A stretch of DNA of 64,000 nucleotides from Smallanthus sonchifolius. Lineage: Eukaryota; Streptophyta; Magnoliopsida; Asterales; Asteraceae. Numbering within the stretch: the stretch's first letter is position 1; each line of letters opens with the position of its first letter. The stretch lies in the NCBI GenBank assembly GCA_023525975.1, contig CM042042.1, positions 49,425,880 to 49,489,879 on the forward strand, given 5' to 3'. A program made the translations under genes and the position numbers. The notes under the pieces are model-generated. The model did not search any database. It had not been told where the DNA came from and saw only the letters and a program-made list of their open reading frames with translations. Below are positions 34,269 to 44,861 of this stretch, in pieces.

Positions 34269-35472
34269 ATGCCGCCCCGTAAGGATTCCGCTACCATGGA
34301 TGACCCTCTGCAAGCCTTGACCGAGAAACTTGATCAACTTATCACTGCTACAACCTCTTCTTCGAACCAAGCCGCTGCCAGTTTCACCGCCCTCATCAAA
34401 GCTACTGAATCCCTTGCTAAATCCACCGAAACCCTCCATACAATGTTGACCTCCCAAACTGAAACCACAGCCCACTTGGTCACTGCTGTTGCCAAGCTCC
34501 ATGAAACCCCCTCCTCTGCCGCTTCAGGTTCCACACCACCGCCTCACCAGCCCCCACATAACCCGCCGCCTCAACAGCCACCACACACACCGCCGCTTCA
34601 ACAGCCACCACATAACCCGCCGCCTCAACAGCCACCACACAACCCGCCGCCTCAACAACTATCACACAACCCACCGCCTCAACAGCCACCACACACCCCG
34701 CCGCATCAACAGCCCAAACCACCCAAAATCACCCTTCCACTTTTTGACGGGTCAAACCCTCTCGATTGGATCTTCCAAGCTGAGAATTACTTTACTTTTT
34801 ACCACGTTCCGATACCCCCAACGCCTTAGTCTAGCCGTCTTCTACTTCACAAAGGATGCCTTAAGTTGGTATAAACACTTAGCCCACAACAATTTGTTGG
34901 GGCCATGGCCGGATTTCAAGCGGGCTTTGGAGCTCCGTTTCGGTCCGTCCACGTACGAAAACCATCAGGCTGCCCTATTCAAGCTTAACCAAACTACCAC
35001 CGTTACCGCATATCAAACCGAGTTTGAACACCTTGCCAACCGGGTCGTTGGTTTATCACCCGAGACCCTCAAGAATTGTTTCATCTCTGGTCTTAAACCA
35101 GACATTCAAAGCGAGCTTGCCATTCTTCATCCGCACACGTTACATCAAACATACGGCTTGGCTCGTTTAATCGAAGACAAGCTTCAAGCCGGGATCCTTG
35201 CTCCTACTATGGAGAAAGCCCCCGTCCTACATACTCAATCGCCCTCACCATCGGTTTCCCTCCCTGTGAAGCGTCTGACCTACACCGACATACAAGCCAA
35301 GAAAGCCGCTGGCATTTGCTTTCACTGTGACGACAAGTTTCAACTGGGGCACCGTTGTAAAACTCCTCAATTGTTGCTGTTTGAGCCCGTTACCAACCCA
35401 CCAACATCTATGGGTCGTGAGGACACGACCCGTTTTAACAGTGCGGGTATTGATACGGACTATCCACCTTAA
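34269..35472 (+). pseudogene. Ty3/gypsy-type gag, frame-broken
   Basis: A first frame (34269-34829) begins MPPRKDSATMDDPLQALTEK, passes through a low-complexity (PPHNPPPQQ)n stretch made by a ~30-bp tandem DNA repeat (about 34535-34710), and enters the gag core at LPLFDGSNPLDWIFQAENYF. It then stops. The core continues in the next frame (DALSWYKHLAHNN, ELRFGPSTYENHQAALFKL, RLIEDKLQAGI) up to a zinc-knuckle-like CFHCDDKFQLGHRC and runs into the 3' LTR, stopping at 35472. The change falls in a run of C near 34814. It may be inactivating or a sequencing error. The core matches the retrotransposon gag family of plant Ty3/gypsy elements; the knuckle spacing is not the standard CX2CX4HX4C. Confidence 0.85.
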
Positions 35473-35781
35473 TCCATGGACCCGTGGCACACCCAGTCAA
35501 GAAGCTTCTCCGCATGCACGTTTCCACTTTCTTCACGTTTCATTTAAATGTTTATTTTTTATGTTTTATTAATTAGGTGAGTGGGTAGTTAACACCCATG
35601 ATCTAGTACATGCATGCATTCACGTTTCCCTTTTGCCTATTTAAGGCCTTATGTTATTTAGAATGAGAGAAGATAAAAAAACCAGAAAATTGCTGTAACA
35701 AGTTTGTCTACTTTATGTTTTAATTTTTAGTTTACGTAATTTAGTTTAAGGAGAACGCCGATCTCGAATCCGGCTCTATCA
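35451..35781 (+). repeat. 3' LTR of gag-only element
   Basis: 331 bp, four substitutions from the 5' LTR. Confidence 0.92.
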
Positions 35782-35935
35782 TCTGCTATGCCGGATAATC
35801 CTTCAGCCTCGTCCCTCCAAATACCATCGCGTTTTTCTGGACCTCTAGCACCACTCCGGACTTTAGGAACACCGTTGCACTGTGAGATGAGAGAAGACTC
35901 TCGTGCTTCGTGGTGGTCACCGGAATAAGGTGTGG

Positions 35936-37020
35936 CGGTGGCGGATCCAGGAATTTTTTCTAAGGGGTTCACTGTTTTTATATGCTCCAATTTTATAGGG
36001 CCGAACATAAAAAAATTCGGTTCGGTTCGGTTCGGGTCGGGGCGGGGAGGGGCGGCTCAACTATTTTGAAGGCCTAAAGCGAAGAAAATTTTTTAGGCCC
36101 TTTTCCAATTTTTTTAAGTTTTTAGTTATGGTTTTCATTTGACATATACTAATAAGGAATAAGATTCTAATCAAGTTTTATCAAACAATCAATTTATCTA
36201 ATCAACTTAGCAAATTTAACAATGAACCATATGAATAGCAATTAACAGTGCACAAACCAATGAACCATAACAATTACAATCAAGTATTAGCAATCATAAG
36301 GATTTTGAAATAAATAGGGTGGGGGTAACTTCTAAGCAATGAAAGGAAACAACTAACCTGATTACAACCAGGATAAAGAGGAACAAGGACACTGTGAGCT
36401 TGGCAATCCTAAAGTTTCAGGAGATTTCATTTTCTTCAATGTCACCTAGATAAGTATTGGTAGGTTAGCAAAATGAAACTTACAACATGGAATTATAGAT
36501 GGTGATCGGAAGTGTTAGTAAGAACAAGAAACCAATGCCCATCACAAGAAGCAGAAAATAACATACGCCTTGAAGTACTATTTCTTGGACTACTACAACA
36601 TTAATGCGAGATGATGATTCATATGGGTTCATTTAGTCAAACTCCGAATCTGATAGACACACAATATGCAAGTTCAATAAATAAACATTACACCGCTTAT
36701 TAAGAAGCCTCATTCGGTTCGGTTCGGTTCAGCTTATTTACAGTCCTGATTCAGCTCAACCGAAGCCCAAAAAAATCAATTAAACAACTAAAAGGCCTGG
36801 CCCATCAAACGTAATCAGCTTAAAAAAAAGTTTTAAAAAATGTTGGTGAAGGGATTCGAACCCACAACCTACATGTTTTAATAGAGAACCTAAACCACTA
36901 CACCACTTGTGAAACTTTGTAAGGGGGTTCACCCCAGTTTTTTTACCTAACGTTACACTAAAATTTCGAAACTCGAGGAGTTCCTGTGCACCCCCCGGTT
37001 AAGCTTAAGTCTGCCCCTGA
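35936..37020. mobile_element. hAT-like insertion inside the MULE
   Basis: The segment from 'ggcggatccaggaatttttt' to 'cttaagtctgcccctg' has the look of hAT-type ends (GGCGGAT... / ...TCTGCCCCTG), but I could not match an 8-bp duplication. It contains 'aggggcggctcaac' (36048) and 'aggcctaaagcg' text shared with 61221-61265, and a tRNA-like segment at 36838-36911. No coding frame. Confidence 0.5.
36838..36911 (-). other. tRNA-like segment
   Basis: On the minus strand, GTGGTGTAGTGG (A-box-like) is followed 30 nt later by GGTTCGAATCC (B box), ending near 'cttcaccaac'. The acceptor stem does not pair, so it is not a functional tRNA; it may be the head of a SINE or a module of the host element. 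Another B box on the same strand lies near 37785. Confidence 0.5.
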
Positions 37021-37583
37021 CCGGAGGCTGTAGAGGGACTGTGGTGGTATATGCTAGTGTTTGGTGGGTTAATGAAAAAGATGAAGTGTGGTGGGGTTTA
37101 AATGGTAAATGACAATATTAACCTCGACTAAATTTAACAGAAAAAGTTAACATCAGTTAGTAGAAAGGACGAAATGTGTGTAAAGATTTCAAAAAAAGAA
37201 CATCCAATGTAATTATTGAAGCCAAAGGACAATATCTGCAATTTCATATATACTTAAATAACATAATTTGTAATTTACTCTATCAATTAACATCATAATT
37301 ATTTGACTAATAGTTATTCCTTTTAAGTTTCTAGCAAAAAATTCTTAAAATTTCGTTGTTGTCATGACTTGTAAATTTTCAATCGTGTTATAACTTGGTG
37401 GACGATGAATAAGTGATAAAACTTCATGGATATTTTAATTAACGGCTTGGATTAGATAATACGAGTTTAATAATGCTTAAAATATTTTGTTTAAAATTAT
37501 TACTTCAAAAGATTCATACCACTACGATTATGTCTTTTATGCACATGAAGAGCATCCACATTAAGGGAAGGGCCATGAATGTC

Positions 37584-37862
37584 ACGAAGTCCTCTTGTTT
37601 TATCAATTACCCAATAATAATAATAACTGAGAATATTATTATTAGCAGTTATTATTTTCAAACTATTTTCTTACATTGGATTAACCGTTAAAAAAACTTT
37701 TCAGCCTACTACATGAGGAACCCCAAACTGAGTAAACCCCCTGACCTAGCCATAAACCTCTTTTTTGCTGTTGATAGGATTCGAACCCAATACCTCCATT
37801 ATGACCAACAGTTATTATTGACCGATTGGTAAAAGTTAGGAATTAATAAAATCTAATAATTC
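37584..37862. mobile_element. Decayed foldback MULE, old relative of 48560-49094
   Basis: The left arm ('tatcaattacccaataataa', 'tttcaaactattttcttaca', 'ccgttaaaaaaactttt') and right arm ('gaccgattggtaaaag', 'taataaaatctaataattct') match the outer arms of the 535-bp element in order and orientation. The hairpin core is replaced by unrelated DNA containing a tRNA-like B box. Only part of each arm survives. Confidence 0.65.
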
Positions 37863-38038
37863 TTAAAAATAAACAATAAATAAAAAAATTTCACTCGCTT
37901 TCTCTCCAAGTTCACACTCCCTTTCTTTCTTTTTGGTCTTTTACGCTGCAAGAAAATAATCAAATCCATCCAACAAACAACTACAACGACATTTGCAGTC
38001 AGTCCTCTCTCTGTGTGTAAAATCGTGTTTGTATGTGT

Positions 38039-38080
38039 GTGTGAGAGAGAGAGAGAGTAGTTCTAGAGAGAGAGAGGTGG
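38039..38080 (+). promoter_or_regulatory. GA-rich leader of PP2C gene
   Basis: Two runs of GA dinucleotides ('gagagagagagagagtag' and 'agagagagagagg') lie 10-50 bp before the start codon, probably in the 5' UTR. Such GA repeats are common in plant leaders and can bind BPC/GAGA factors. The role is not shown. Confidence 0.5.
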
Positions 38081-38090
38081 TTGAGTTTCG

Positions 38091-40462
38091 ATGTTGGAGT
38101 CGTGTTACAAGCCACTGGAGCGGTGTTTCGGCGGTGGCGGCGGCGACGGACTTCTATGGAACCTAGACTTGAAGCCGCACGCATCCGGAGAATACTCCAT
38201 TGCCGTTGTTCAGGCGAATTCATCGCTCGAAGACCAAGCGCAAGTGTTAACTTCACCCTCCGCGACTTACGTCGGCGTTTACGACGGTCACGGTGGTCCC
38301 GAAGCGTCTCGATTCATCACTAATCACCTCTTTGCTTACCTACAGAGTAATTCACTTTTAGTAACCCTAATTTTATTATGAATTTGCTTTTTTCGGCTTT
38401 TGCTAATTGCTATAGTCTGATTGTAAGAAATTTTGACCTAAATCTGTTAACACTTAAACTGGCCTGAGAGACGTCGCTATAAAACAGTATATTCTGCTTT
38501 AGGTATAACTGTCTTCGTTCTGATCTGATCGCCCGGCCGCCGGCGAGCATTCACAGTTGAAGATCAATAACTAAATTTCTTCAAATTCTTTGCATCCACT
38601 AGATTAACCTAACTAGGAGTAGTGAAATCATTGCAACAGAGGCAACTAGATTTCATTTTAGTGGAAAATTGATCAATGAAACGAGCAAAACTTGAATCGA
38701 TTTCGACACAGTTGAAATACAAGGTCATATTCAGCAAACTAGAGGCATAAATTCACCAAAACATTCAACATACATCTGTGGCTAAACAGCGAGAAGCGCA
38801 CAAAAACTGGTGCGCTTTCGAGGCGCAAAAGCGCATTGCTTTTAGTTTTAGTAAGCGAGGCTCAAATTATTGTATAAAATTTTAATTTATTTTTCATAGG
38901 TTTCTAGCATGATTTACTCAAAATTTAGACACAAATAAGCTCTATATGTGGTTTAATGTCTAAATAACTATATGTACAACCTCACCTACGCCTTTTGTAC
39001 ATAGCTTGCTTTGCCTACACAAAAGCGCTAAGACCTGCGCCTTATGTCGCATCATTTGCGCTAAAAACAAGACATGATATAGTTGGAAGATATACCAGTC
39101 TCTTAACAAAATAATCCAATTTTTTTATGATCTATTGACCATCCATATTAATATCTCAGAATTTGCCGATGAACGTGGAGGATTATCCAAAGAGGTAATA
39201 GAAAAGGCATTTGATGCAACTGAAACAGATTTCTTGAGTTTAGTGAAAGATTCCTGGCTGGATAGACCCCAACTTGTATCAGTAGGTTCATGCTGTCTTG
39301 TTGGTTTGATCTCAGACGGTACTCTTTTTGTGGCAAATGTTGGTGACTCAAGGGCGGTGCTTGGTCGGCAAGTATCAGGTGGCAGAATGGTAAATTCTTC
39401 AACTGTTGTGGCAGAACGGTTATCCAATGACCATAATGTTGGGGTTGAGGAGATCAGGAAGGAGGTCAAAGCCCTTCATCCTGATGATCCACATATTGTA
39501 GTGTATACTCGTGGGGTCTGGAGGTTAAAAGGCATTATTCAGGTACTAATATCTAGTATTCCTGGCTTTGTTATGTGTATGATATGATTCAAATGTTATA
39601 TCAGTTCATTTATGATTTTTTGTGATTAGGTGTCAAGATCAATTGGAGATGTCTACTTGAAGAAACCGGAGTATAACAGGAATCCTCTATTCCAGCAGTA
39701 TGCATCTCCTATACCTTTAAAAAGAGCTGTGATGTCTGCAGAACCATCAATATTGACCCGCAAGTTGAGGCCACAAGACCTGTTCTTAATTTTTGCTTCA
39801 GATGGCCTGTGGGAACAACTCAGTGACGAGGCCGTTGTTGAAATTGTTCATAAGAATCCAAGAAATGTAAGTTTTTGTTCTTCTCTAAGGACTTGGAGAA
39901 TATAACGTAGAGGTGGGCAAATGGGCGGGTCAAGTAACGGGTCAAAACAGAAGTTGGATCAAATTGGTAACTCTTTTTGTGGGTTGAAACAGACGGCTGG
40001 GTTGGCCTGAAACACTTAGTCCAAAAGTTTGTCTTTTGGTAAATAGTTAGTGTGTCAAGTATGATTACATTCATGTTGGACGAATCTTGACCCACTTAAT
40101 CTATTCAACCGGTTTCCTTTTCAGCTAACTTTATATCCATTTCCCCATTAAAGATCAAACACAACCCAAATCCCGACCCATTAACCCTTGACAACCACTT
40201 TGATTTATTTCAGGGAATAGCAAAGAGATTAATCCGGGCTGCAATCGAGTCGGCTGCAAAGAAAAGAGAGATGAGATATGATGATATAAAGAAAATTGAA
40301 AAGGGCGTGAGGCGCCATTTTCATGATGATATTACAGTGGTGGTTGTCTACCTTGATTACAATCAAGGATGGCCCGGGAGCGGTAAATTCCAAGACGATA
40401 TCACTACCACCCCTCTCGATATATTCACTTTCAATTCAGATAATGCTGACTTCTCTCCATAA
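38091..40462 (+). CDS. Protein phosphatase 2C, clade D (At4g33920-like)
   Basis: Four exons (38091-38346, 39160-39542, 39630-39866, 40214-40462) with GT-AG borders join in frame to 374 residues. The N-terminus MLESCYKPLERCFG and DLKPHASGEYSIAVVQANS is typical of plant clade-D PP2Cs. Metal-binding and core motifs are all present: YDGHGG (about 64-69), GDSRAVLG (about 147), SRSIGDVYLKKPEY, FASDGLWE (D271) and RRHFHDDITV (D330, D331). The enzyme removes phosphate from Ser/Thr with Mn2+/Mg2+. Arabidopsis clade-D members dephosphorylate plasma-membrane H+-ATPase in opposition to SAUR proteins and auxin-driven growth (family knowledge). The first intron (38347-39159) and third intron hold repeat debris but all borders are intact. 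The length equals that of Arabidopsis relatives (~380). It looks functional. Confidence 0.95.
38770..39075. mobile_element. Probable non-autonomous element in PP2C intron 1
   Basis: Dense 'gcgc' motifs (GAAGCGCAC, GGCGCAAAAGCGCAT, AAAAGCGCTAAG, GCGCCTTATGTCGCATC) occur at both sides with an AT-rich centre, in rough inverted arrangement. The ends are not resolved. Confidence 0.4.
39906..40200. mobile_element. hAT-like repeat in PP2C intron 3
   Basis: It starts 'tagaggtgggcaaatggg' and carries 'cgggtcaa', 'gacccatta' motifs as in the hAT MITEs of this window. It ends near 'cccttgacaacc'. No clear duplication, so a decayed copy. Confidence 0.45.
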
Positions 40463-41595
40463 TCTTGCATACCAGCTTACACCATGTTTTGTTCATACAA
40501 TAAACCTTAAACACCATGGTCTCAAGATGGGTAGGTGTGCTTTTATTCCAAATTTCCAATAAATAATTTTGATAAAACCAGGTTGTATATAGTTTCTATC
40601 TTTGATAGGTGTTGGCAGGGTGTGTATTTAGTTATAGAAGGTTGAGCTGGATACGAGTCACGGGCCTTCATGAAGTGGCTCAAACCGCCTTCTCATCACG
40701 GCTCATGAAAACAGTGGTCCGGTTCACAAGTCACATGCTCTGGGGTGTCTGAGAGCTTCTAAACTATGATGGGTTTAAGTATAACTATATATCTATAGGT
40801 ACTAGTTTTTTGTTGTCTTGGTACTCTTTCAGAGATGTTGACTTCAATAGTCAACTACTGGAATATTGTTTGTTTATTTTCGCTTGAAAGAGAAATATGA
40901 CATATAGCTATACTTGTAATATTGATGAGGTGTTGCTTAATAGACTTAAACCGGCCCAAATTGCTTGCTACATAGTGCATCCTTAAAGTCAGATTTTAGG
41001 CTCTGCATGGTAGCTGTGTCATTAGTGCAGAAGGCATATGCCAGTCAACTTATCTTCCTGTGTTGATATTCATCAACCATGAGTCGATCCGCTAGTGAGT
41101 TACTTGGGAGCGACATGCTAAAGCTTATATTGGGGCTCGTTTAATATGAGAGCTTGAGCCCAAGCTTCACATATCGTGCTTGACTAGGCTCGTGCGCTTA
41201 AATGAGCCTAAACGAGCATGCTATTATATAGTGTAATAATTATGTGGCCTTTAGTTATCATTTATCTAATTAAATGATCATTTACCTAAATACCCCTATG
41301 AGTTAAATGGTGATTATTCGATGGACGTAGTTACCATTACTATCATAAATAAGATTTCTCTATAGATGTATATATAAATAAAGAGATTATTAGAGAGAAC
41401 CAACTGATGAACTAATCACCATTCACCACATAATTCGTCTTTGTCTATCTAATTCGTGAGATCTCAATCTCCCCTTGAGTATATATAAATAGAGAGATTA
41501 TTAAAGTCGATTTTTTTAAAATAAAAATATAACAAGACTATACTCAAATTAAATACAAAAAATGCCCGATTTTATAGTGTAACTTTTTAAAGAAA
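40463..41595. other. PP2C 3' UTR and spacer
   Basis: A probable 3' UTR reaches about 40570 ('aataaataatttt'). The rest has no gene. 41128-41225 has 'ggctcg', 'gagctt' and 'gcttgac' motifs like the ends of hAT-type repeats, without visible borders. Confidence 0.4.
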
Positions 41596-42152
41596 ATCAG
41601 AGCAATTACAAATTACATCCTTTTAAATATTACCTAAATTTTAGTATACGTCCTTTAACTAAGGAAATTTTAGTTATACGTGCTTTAAAAAAATGGAGGA
41701 ATTTGAAAAAAGTCAACAAAATTAGACTATTCCAAATTTACCTTTCCAGACTTTTTTCACGCACAATAATCCGATCCATTGGATTATCTGGAACCGGAAT
41801 TTTTGAAATCGGACCTGATTTTTTTGGAACCGCCGAATCTGGGACCAAATATATGGTTTTCCAAGAGACCGGATAAAATCGGACAAATTTGGAAGAAGAA
41901 AAAACCAGACACAAATAATTCGGAAAAAATTCGGATCCAATCGGATATTTTGTCCGATCCGGTTCCAAGTAGGTTCCAAATCTCATACCCCAAAACCGGA
42001 TCCGATCCGAAACCGGTTCCACTGAATCCGGTCTTTGACCAACTCTGACTTATCCGATCCAGATCCGGTTCCACTGAATCCGGTCTTTGACCACCGTTGA
42101 CTTATCCGATCAGGATCCGGTTCCAAAAAAAGTCTGATTTGTGCATCTCTAG
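41596..42152. mobile_element. Decayed MULE arm and hAT-like element with 52-bp tandem repeat
   Basis: 41596-41730 repeats the 'cgtcctttaacta' arm text of MULEs. 41780-42151 is packed with 'ggatccgg', 'ccggttcc' and 'ggatcgg' motifs on both strands and ends GTGCATCTCTA, a hAT-like terminus. Within it CCGGTTCCACTGAATCCGGT recurs at 42013 and 42065, with a third partial copy from 42117, a 52-bp period. The several overlapping open frames here result from repetition. Confidence 0.55.
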
Positions 42153-42760
42153 GCACACCCTTCATCTTAAGCCTTGAATTCCTAGATCAATAGTCCATAA
42201 TCCTTCATACCTTAGCACCATAACAATCATTTGTATTTAAATCTTGAGTAAATCACACAAATTGTCATTTATTTTTATATGAAATTACACTCTATGTCAT
42301 TTGACTTCAATAACTACAGAGATTGTCCTTTTTTTGAAAATTATGTACACATTTTGTCTTTTCCACTAACTGGTGTTAACTTTTTTGTTAAATATTAACA
42401 TGTTAACTTCATTTTCTTCATAGACCATTATACCTCATGTGCAAAGCCCATGTCAATACTTAACGAAAAATGTTAACACCATAGATGCTCCTGCATCACA
42501 CACAACGTCCTTTTAAAAAAACTCTTAGTAATTTCAACTAAAGAAATAGATGGTTTGAGTAACATTTTTGACGTTTGATTGTGCAAAAGACCATAGTGTA
42601 ATTTATGATACTTAAGGATAAAAATGCGATAAAAGTAAACCACAAATACCATCCGTGTAACTAACTCGGTTTTAGCATTTAATAATTTTAATTATAAATT
42701 AAACACAAATATTAAAAAAAAGATTATGGTGGGTAAGCGTCACGTTTAACCCTAATGGCT

Positions 42761-42764
<4 letters not shown>
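42153..42764. other. Spacer with MULE-like arm text
   Basis: 42246-42400 again carries 'gagtaaatcacac', 'tttgacttcaataac' and 'tgtcttttccacta', an arm of the large MULE type. A matching opposite arm and duplication were not found. No gene. Confidence 0.4.

Positions 42765-42822
<58 letters not shown>
42765..42822. repeat. (TA)n microsatellite
   Basis: About 28 TA units abut the left arm of the following element. Confidence 0.97.
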
Positions 42823-42824
<2 letters not shown>

Positions 42825-43315
42825 GGAGGAGGATCAAATAAGAAGTTGTTTTCGGCTAAGAACTCTAAGAAGTGACAAAAACATTAAGAAACGATATCAA
42901 ACGAACTCGGATTGAGCATTCCAGCGGCGTTGGAACCGTATCGTCGAACTCTACCATCTTAGCTTTTAGGGTTTAGATCTTAGCGTTGAATGTTAGGATT
43001 TTAGCCTTAGGGTTTAGCTTTTAGGGTTTAGATTTTAGGATTTAGGTTTTTTTTTGGGGTGGGGGTGGGGGTGGGTTTAGGTTTTTTTTTTTTTGGGGGG
43101 GGGGGGTGGGGGTGGTTTTAGGCTTTTCGGGGTGGGGTTAGAGGGGGGGTTTAGGTTTTTGGGGGTGCGGGTGGAGGGGGGTTTAGGTTTTTGGGTCCGG
43201 ATTAGAGTTCGATGAGACGGTTCCAACGCCGCTCGAATGAGCTCAATCGGAGTTCGTTTGACCCACTTCTTAGCGTTTCTTAGCGAAAAACCACTTTTTA
43301 GCGGAACTTTCCCCT
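42823..43315. mobile_element. Inverted-repeat element in a TA microsatellite, G-rich core
   Basis: Arms of about 120 bp match in inverted orientation: 'agcggcgttggaaccg' is mirrored by 'cggttccaacgccgct', and 'caaacgaactc' by 'gagttcgtttg'. The left flank is (TA)n, the right flank 'atatata'. The core holds degenerate 'tttagggttta' repeats and long G runs. Confidence 0.75.
43053..43190 (+). repeat. G-run cluster and telomere-like repeats
   Basis: Runs of G3 to G10 separated by one to a few T or A occur repeatedly, with potential to form G-quadruplexes. Just before it (42960-43050) 'agggttta' motifs like plant telomere repeats occur in degenerate form. It is only local repeat DNA, not a chromosome end. 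Confidence 0.8.
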
Positions 43316-43350
43316 ATATATACCTGCCTTCACTTTCTCTCAAATAAGTT

Positions 43351-43993
43351 ATGGATCAAAATAAAATGATTGCGCCTAGCAACAAGCATAGTCCATCGTC
43401 TCCGGAGATGATCGAACCACCGCCTCCGCCTAGTGAAGCTCTTGGACCTAGGGGCTTTCTGTCTCCCAATTCGTCTGCCGCCGTTGCCGATGAATCCGAT
43501 AATGTAAGATGTTTGTTCTTGCATAGAAAAAAAAACCCACACATATAAGATGTAATCTTAATCTGACTTTATAAACTTGTATTATTTAATTGTCAATATA
43601 CGTGTCACTCAGTCAGGGTGGCTCGACTATAAAAAAAATAACGCTCAAAGGCCCCCGAACCCTCAATTTTTAGGGTTTACCTTGGAACCTCAAAAAGGTT
43701 CCTGCACTCGATACAAACATTCAACTTTATTTTTAACAGCAAACTCACACGTACTCAGATCGAACACTTTTCAATATTGAAATATAATTTAAATTCAATA
43801 TTTGGATTCTTTCCCAAAAATGGCATCTAGAAGTTAAACAAACATCTCCATGATTATCTTATCTTAATCTTTAAATTGTAGTGACTGACAATGGTGGAGA
43901 ACTTAATTGCAGCGTAGAGAAGAGATTTTGAAAGGTCTAGATTTGATGTTCGTGAGCTTGGTGTTTGGATTGGTCGTCACTACCTTGCTCTGA
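43351..43993 (+). CDS. Possible 77-aa proline-rich, C-terminal-anchored membrane protein
   Basis: Exon 1 (43351-43503) encodes 51 residues from MDQNKMIAPSNKHSP through EPPPPPSEALGPRG to ADESDN and ends at a GTAAGA donor. Exon 2 (43913-43993), after a TTGCAG acceptor, adds 26 residues in the same phase: RREEILKGLDLMFVSLVFGL then VVTTLL and a stop. The last ~17 residues are hydrophobic, a plausible tail anchor. Exon 1 has coding-like composition. I do not recognise the family and cannot tell a true microprotein from a truncated longer gene. An inverted-repeat element ends 36 bp upstream of the ATG and a Helitron starts 31 bp after the stop, so the gene is squeezed between insertions and may lack its promoter. 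Confidence 0.45.
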
Positions 43994-44024
43994 ACCCTCT
44001 ACATTGTTTTCTCATATTTATATA

Positions 44025-44814
44025 CTAGTTTAGATCCCGTGTATACACACGAGATGAAAATTGAATTTTTTTTAAATATTTATGTATATATTTTACAGAT
44101 GTAAAAATATATTATATATACTAAGGATAGAAACAAACTCAAATTATGTAAAAAATAATATATAATTGAGTTTCGAAAATACGTTAATTACTATTTAATG
44201 TAATTTGAATTTTATTTACTATTTGATTGAAATAAAAGTTACATAATTAAATTTTAAATTTTCTTATAATAAGGGATAAATTTAAAATAAATGTGTTGTA
44301 TTAGTATAACTAGGTTAAAATACTGTGTGTTACACGGGTTGAATAAATATAATTATAATATTATATATTAACTAATATAATTTTTTTTAAACTCGTGTTT
44401 TATACGGGTTGAATAAACCCGTAAAATACAATATAATCTGTTAACACATACACTTGTCAAAATATGTTAGGAGATTTATTATACAAATAATAGCATTTAA
44501 AAAAAATATATTATTAATAAAATATAGAGGTGTATTTAATAAAAGAGAGATGTGTATTTAATGAAATATAGAGGTGTATTTAATAAGAGAGGGAAGCGAA
44601 AAAAATGATGAGAATGAATATGAAGATAACACGTGACATTGAAAAACCTTTATTTATTATATAGTATATAGATTAGTATTTTCTTTAAATATATATTATT
44701 ATTAAAAGATAGAAGTGCATTAAATAAGAGAGAGATGCGAAAAAAAAAATAGTGAGAATGAATATGGAGGCGACACGTGGCACTAAAAAACCTTTATTTA
44801 TTATACAGTATAGA
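44025..44814 (-). mobile_element. Helitron (427 bp) split by a second-family Helitron
   Basis: Minus-strand start TCTATACTGTATAATAAATA at 44814, end ...CGGGATCTAAACTAG at 44025, with A and T flanks. Removing 44310-44672 leaves 427 bp, the same as the interrupted copy at 30776-31603. Confidence 0.88.
44310..44672 (-). mobile_element. Nested second-family Helitron, 363 bp
   Basis: Its ends, read on the minus strand, are TCTATATACTATATAATAAA and ...TTTTAACCTAG. It sits between A and T of the host element. The 'gtgtatttaat(a/g)a(a/g)agaga' tract inside is itself locally triplicated. Confidence 0.85.
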
Positions 44815-44861
44815 TTTACTTACTTATATCTTTTGTTCTTTATAACTTATATATTGTTTAA

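Larger units (their letters stand above)
33915..35781 (+). mobile_element. Gag-only LTR retrotransposon (TR-GAG type), 1867 bp
   Basis: Two 331-bp LTRs (33915-34245 and 35451-35781) start TGATACGG and end CTCTATCA, differ at four positions, and are flanked by a perfect 5-bp duplication TCTGC. After the 5' LTR comes a putative primer site TTTGGTGCTTTCATTGAGAG. The 1205-bp interior encodes only a gag-like protein, with no protease, reverse transcriptase or integrase, and ends in the 3' LTR with no obvious purine tract. Such elements move using proteins of a full-length partner. Four LTR differences suggest a recent insertion. Confidence 0.92.
33132..37280. mobile_element. Large MULE, 4149 bp with nested insertions
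   Basis: The arms start GAGTAAATTATAAATTATG and, reversed, GAGTAAATTACAAATTATG and stay similar for about 150 bp. A perfect 9-bp duplication TATCAATTA lies at 33123-33131 and 37281-37289. Without later insertions the interior is short GC-rich DNA (about 33790-33914 and 35782-35935, then 37021-37090) that looks like captured gene sequence now split by an LTR element. No transposase is present. Confidence 0.93.

Noticed and set aside
36838..36911. Functional tRNA gene on the minus strand
   Set aside because: A and B boxes are present but the acceptor stem does not pair and no anticodon arm of proper form is visible.
41722..42165. Five overlapping frames on both strands around 41.7-42.2 kb
   Set aside because: Generated by ggatccgg/ccggttcc subterminal repeats of a hAT-like element.
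42960..43190. Chromosome end (telomere)
   Set aside because: The TTTAGGG-like motifs are few and degenerate and lie between inverted arms of an element.
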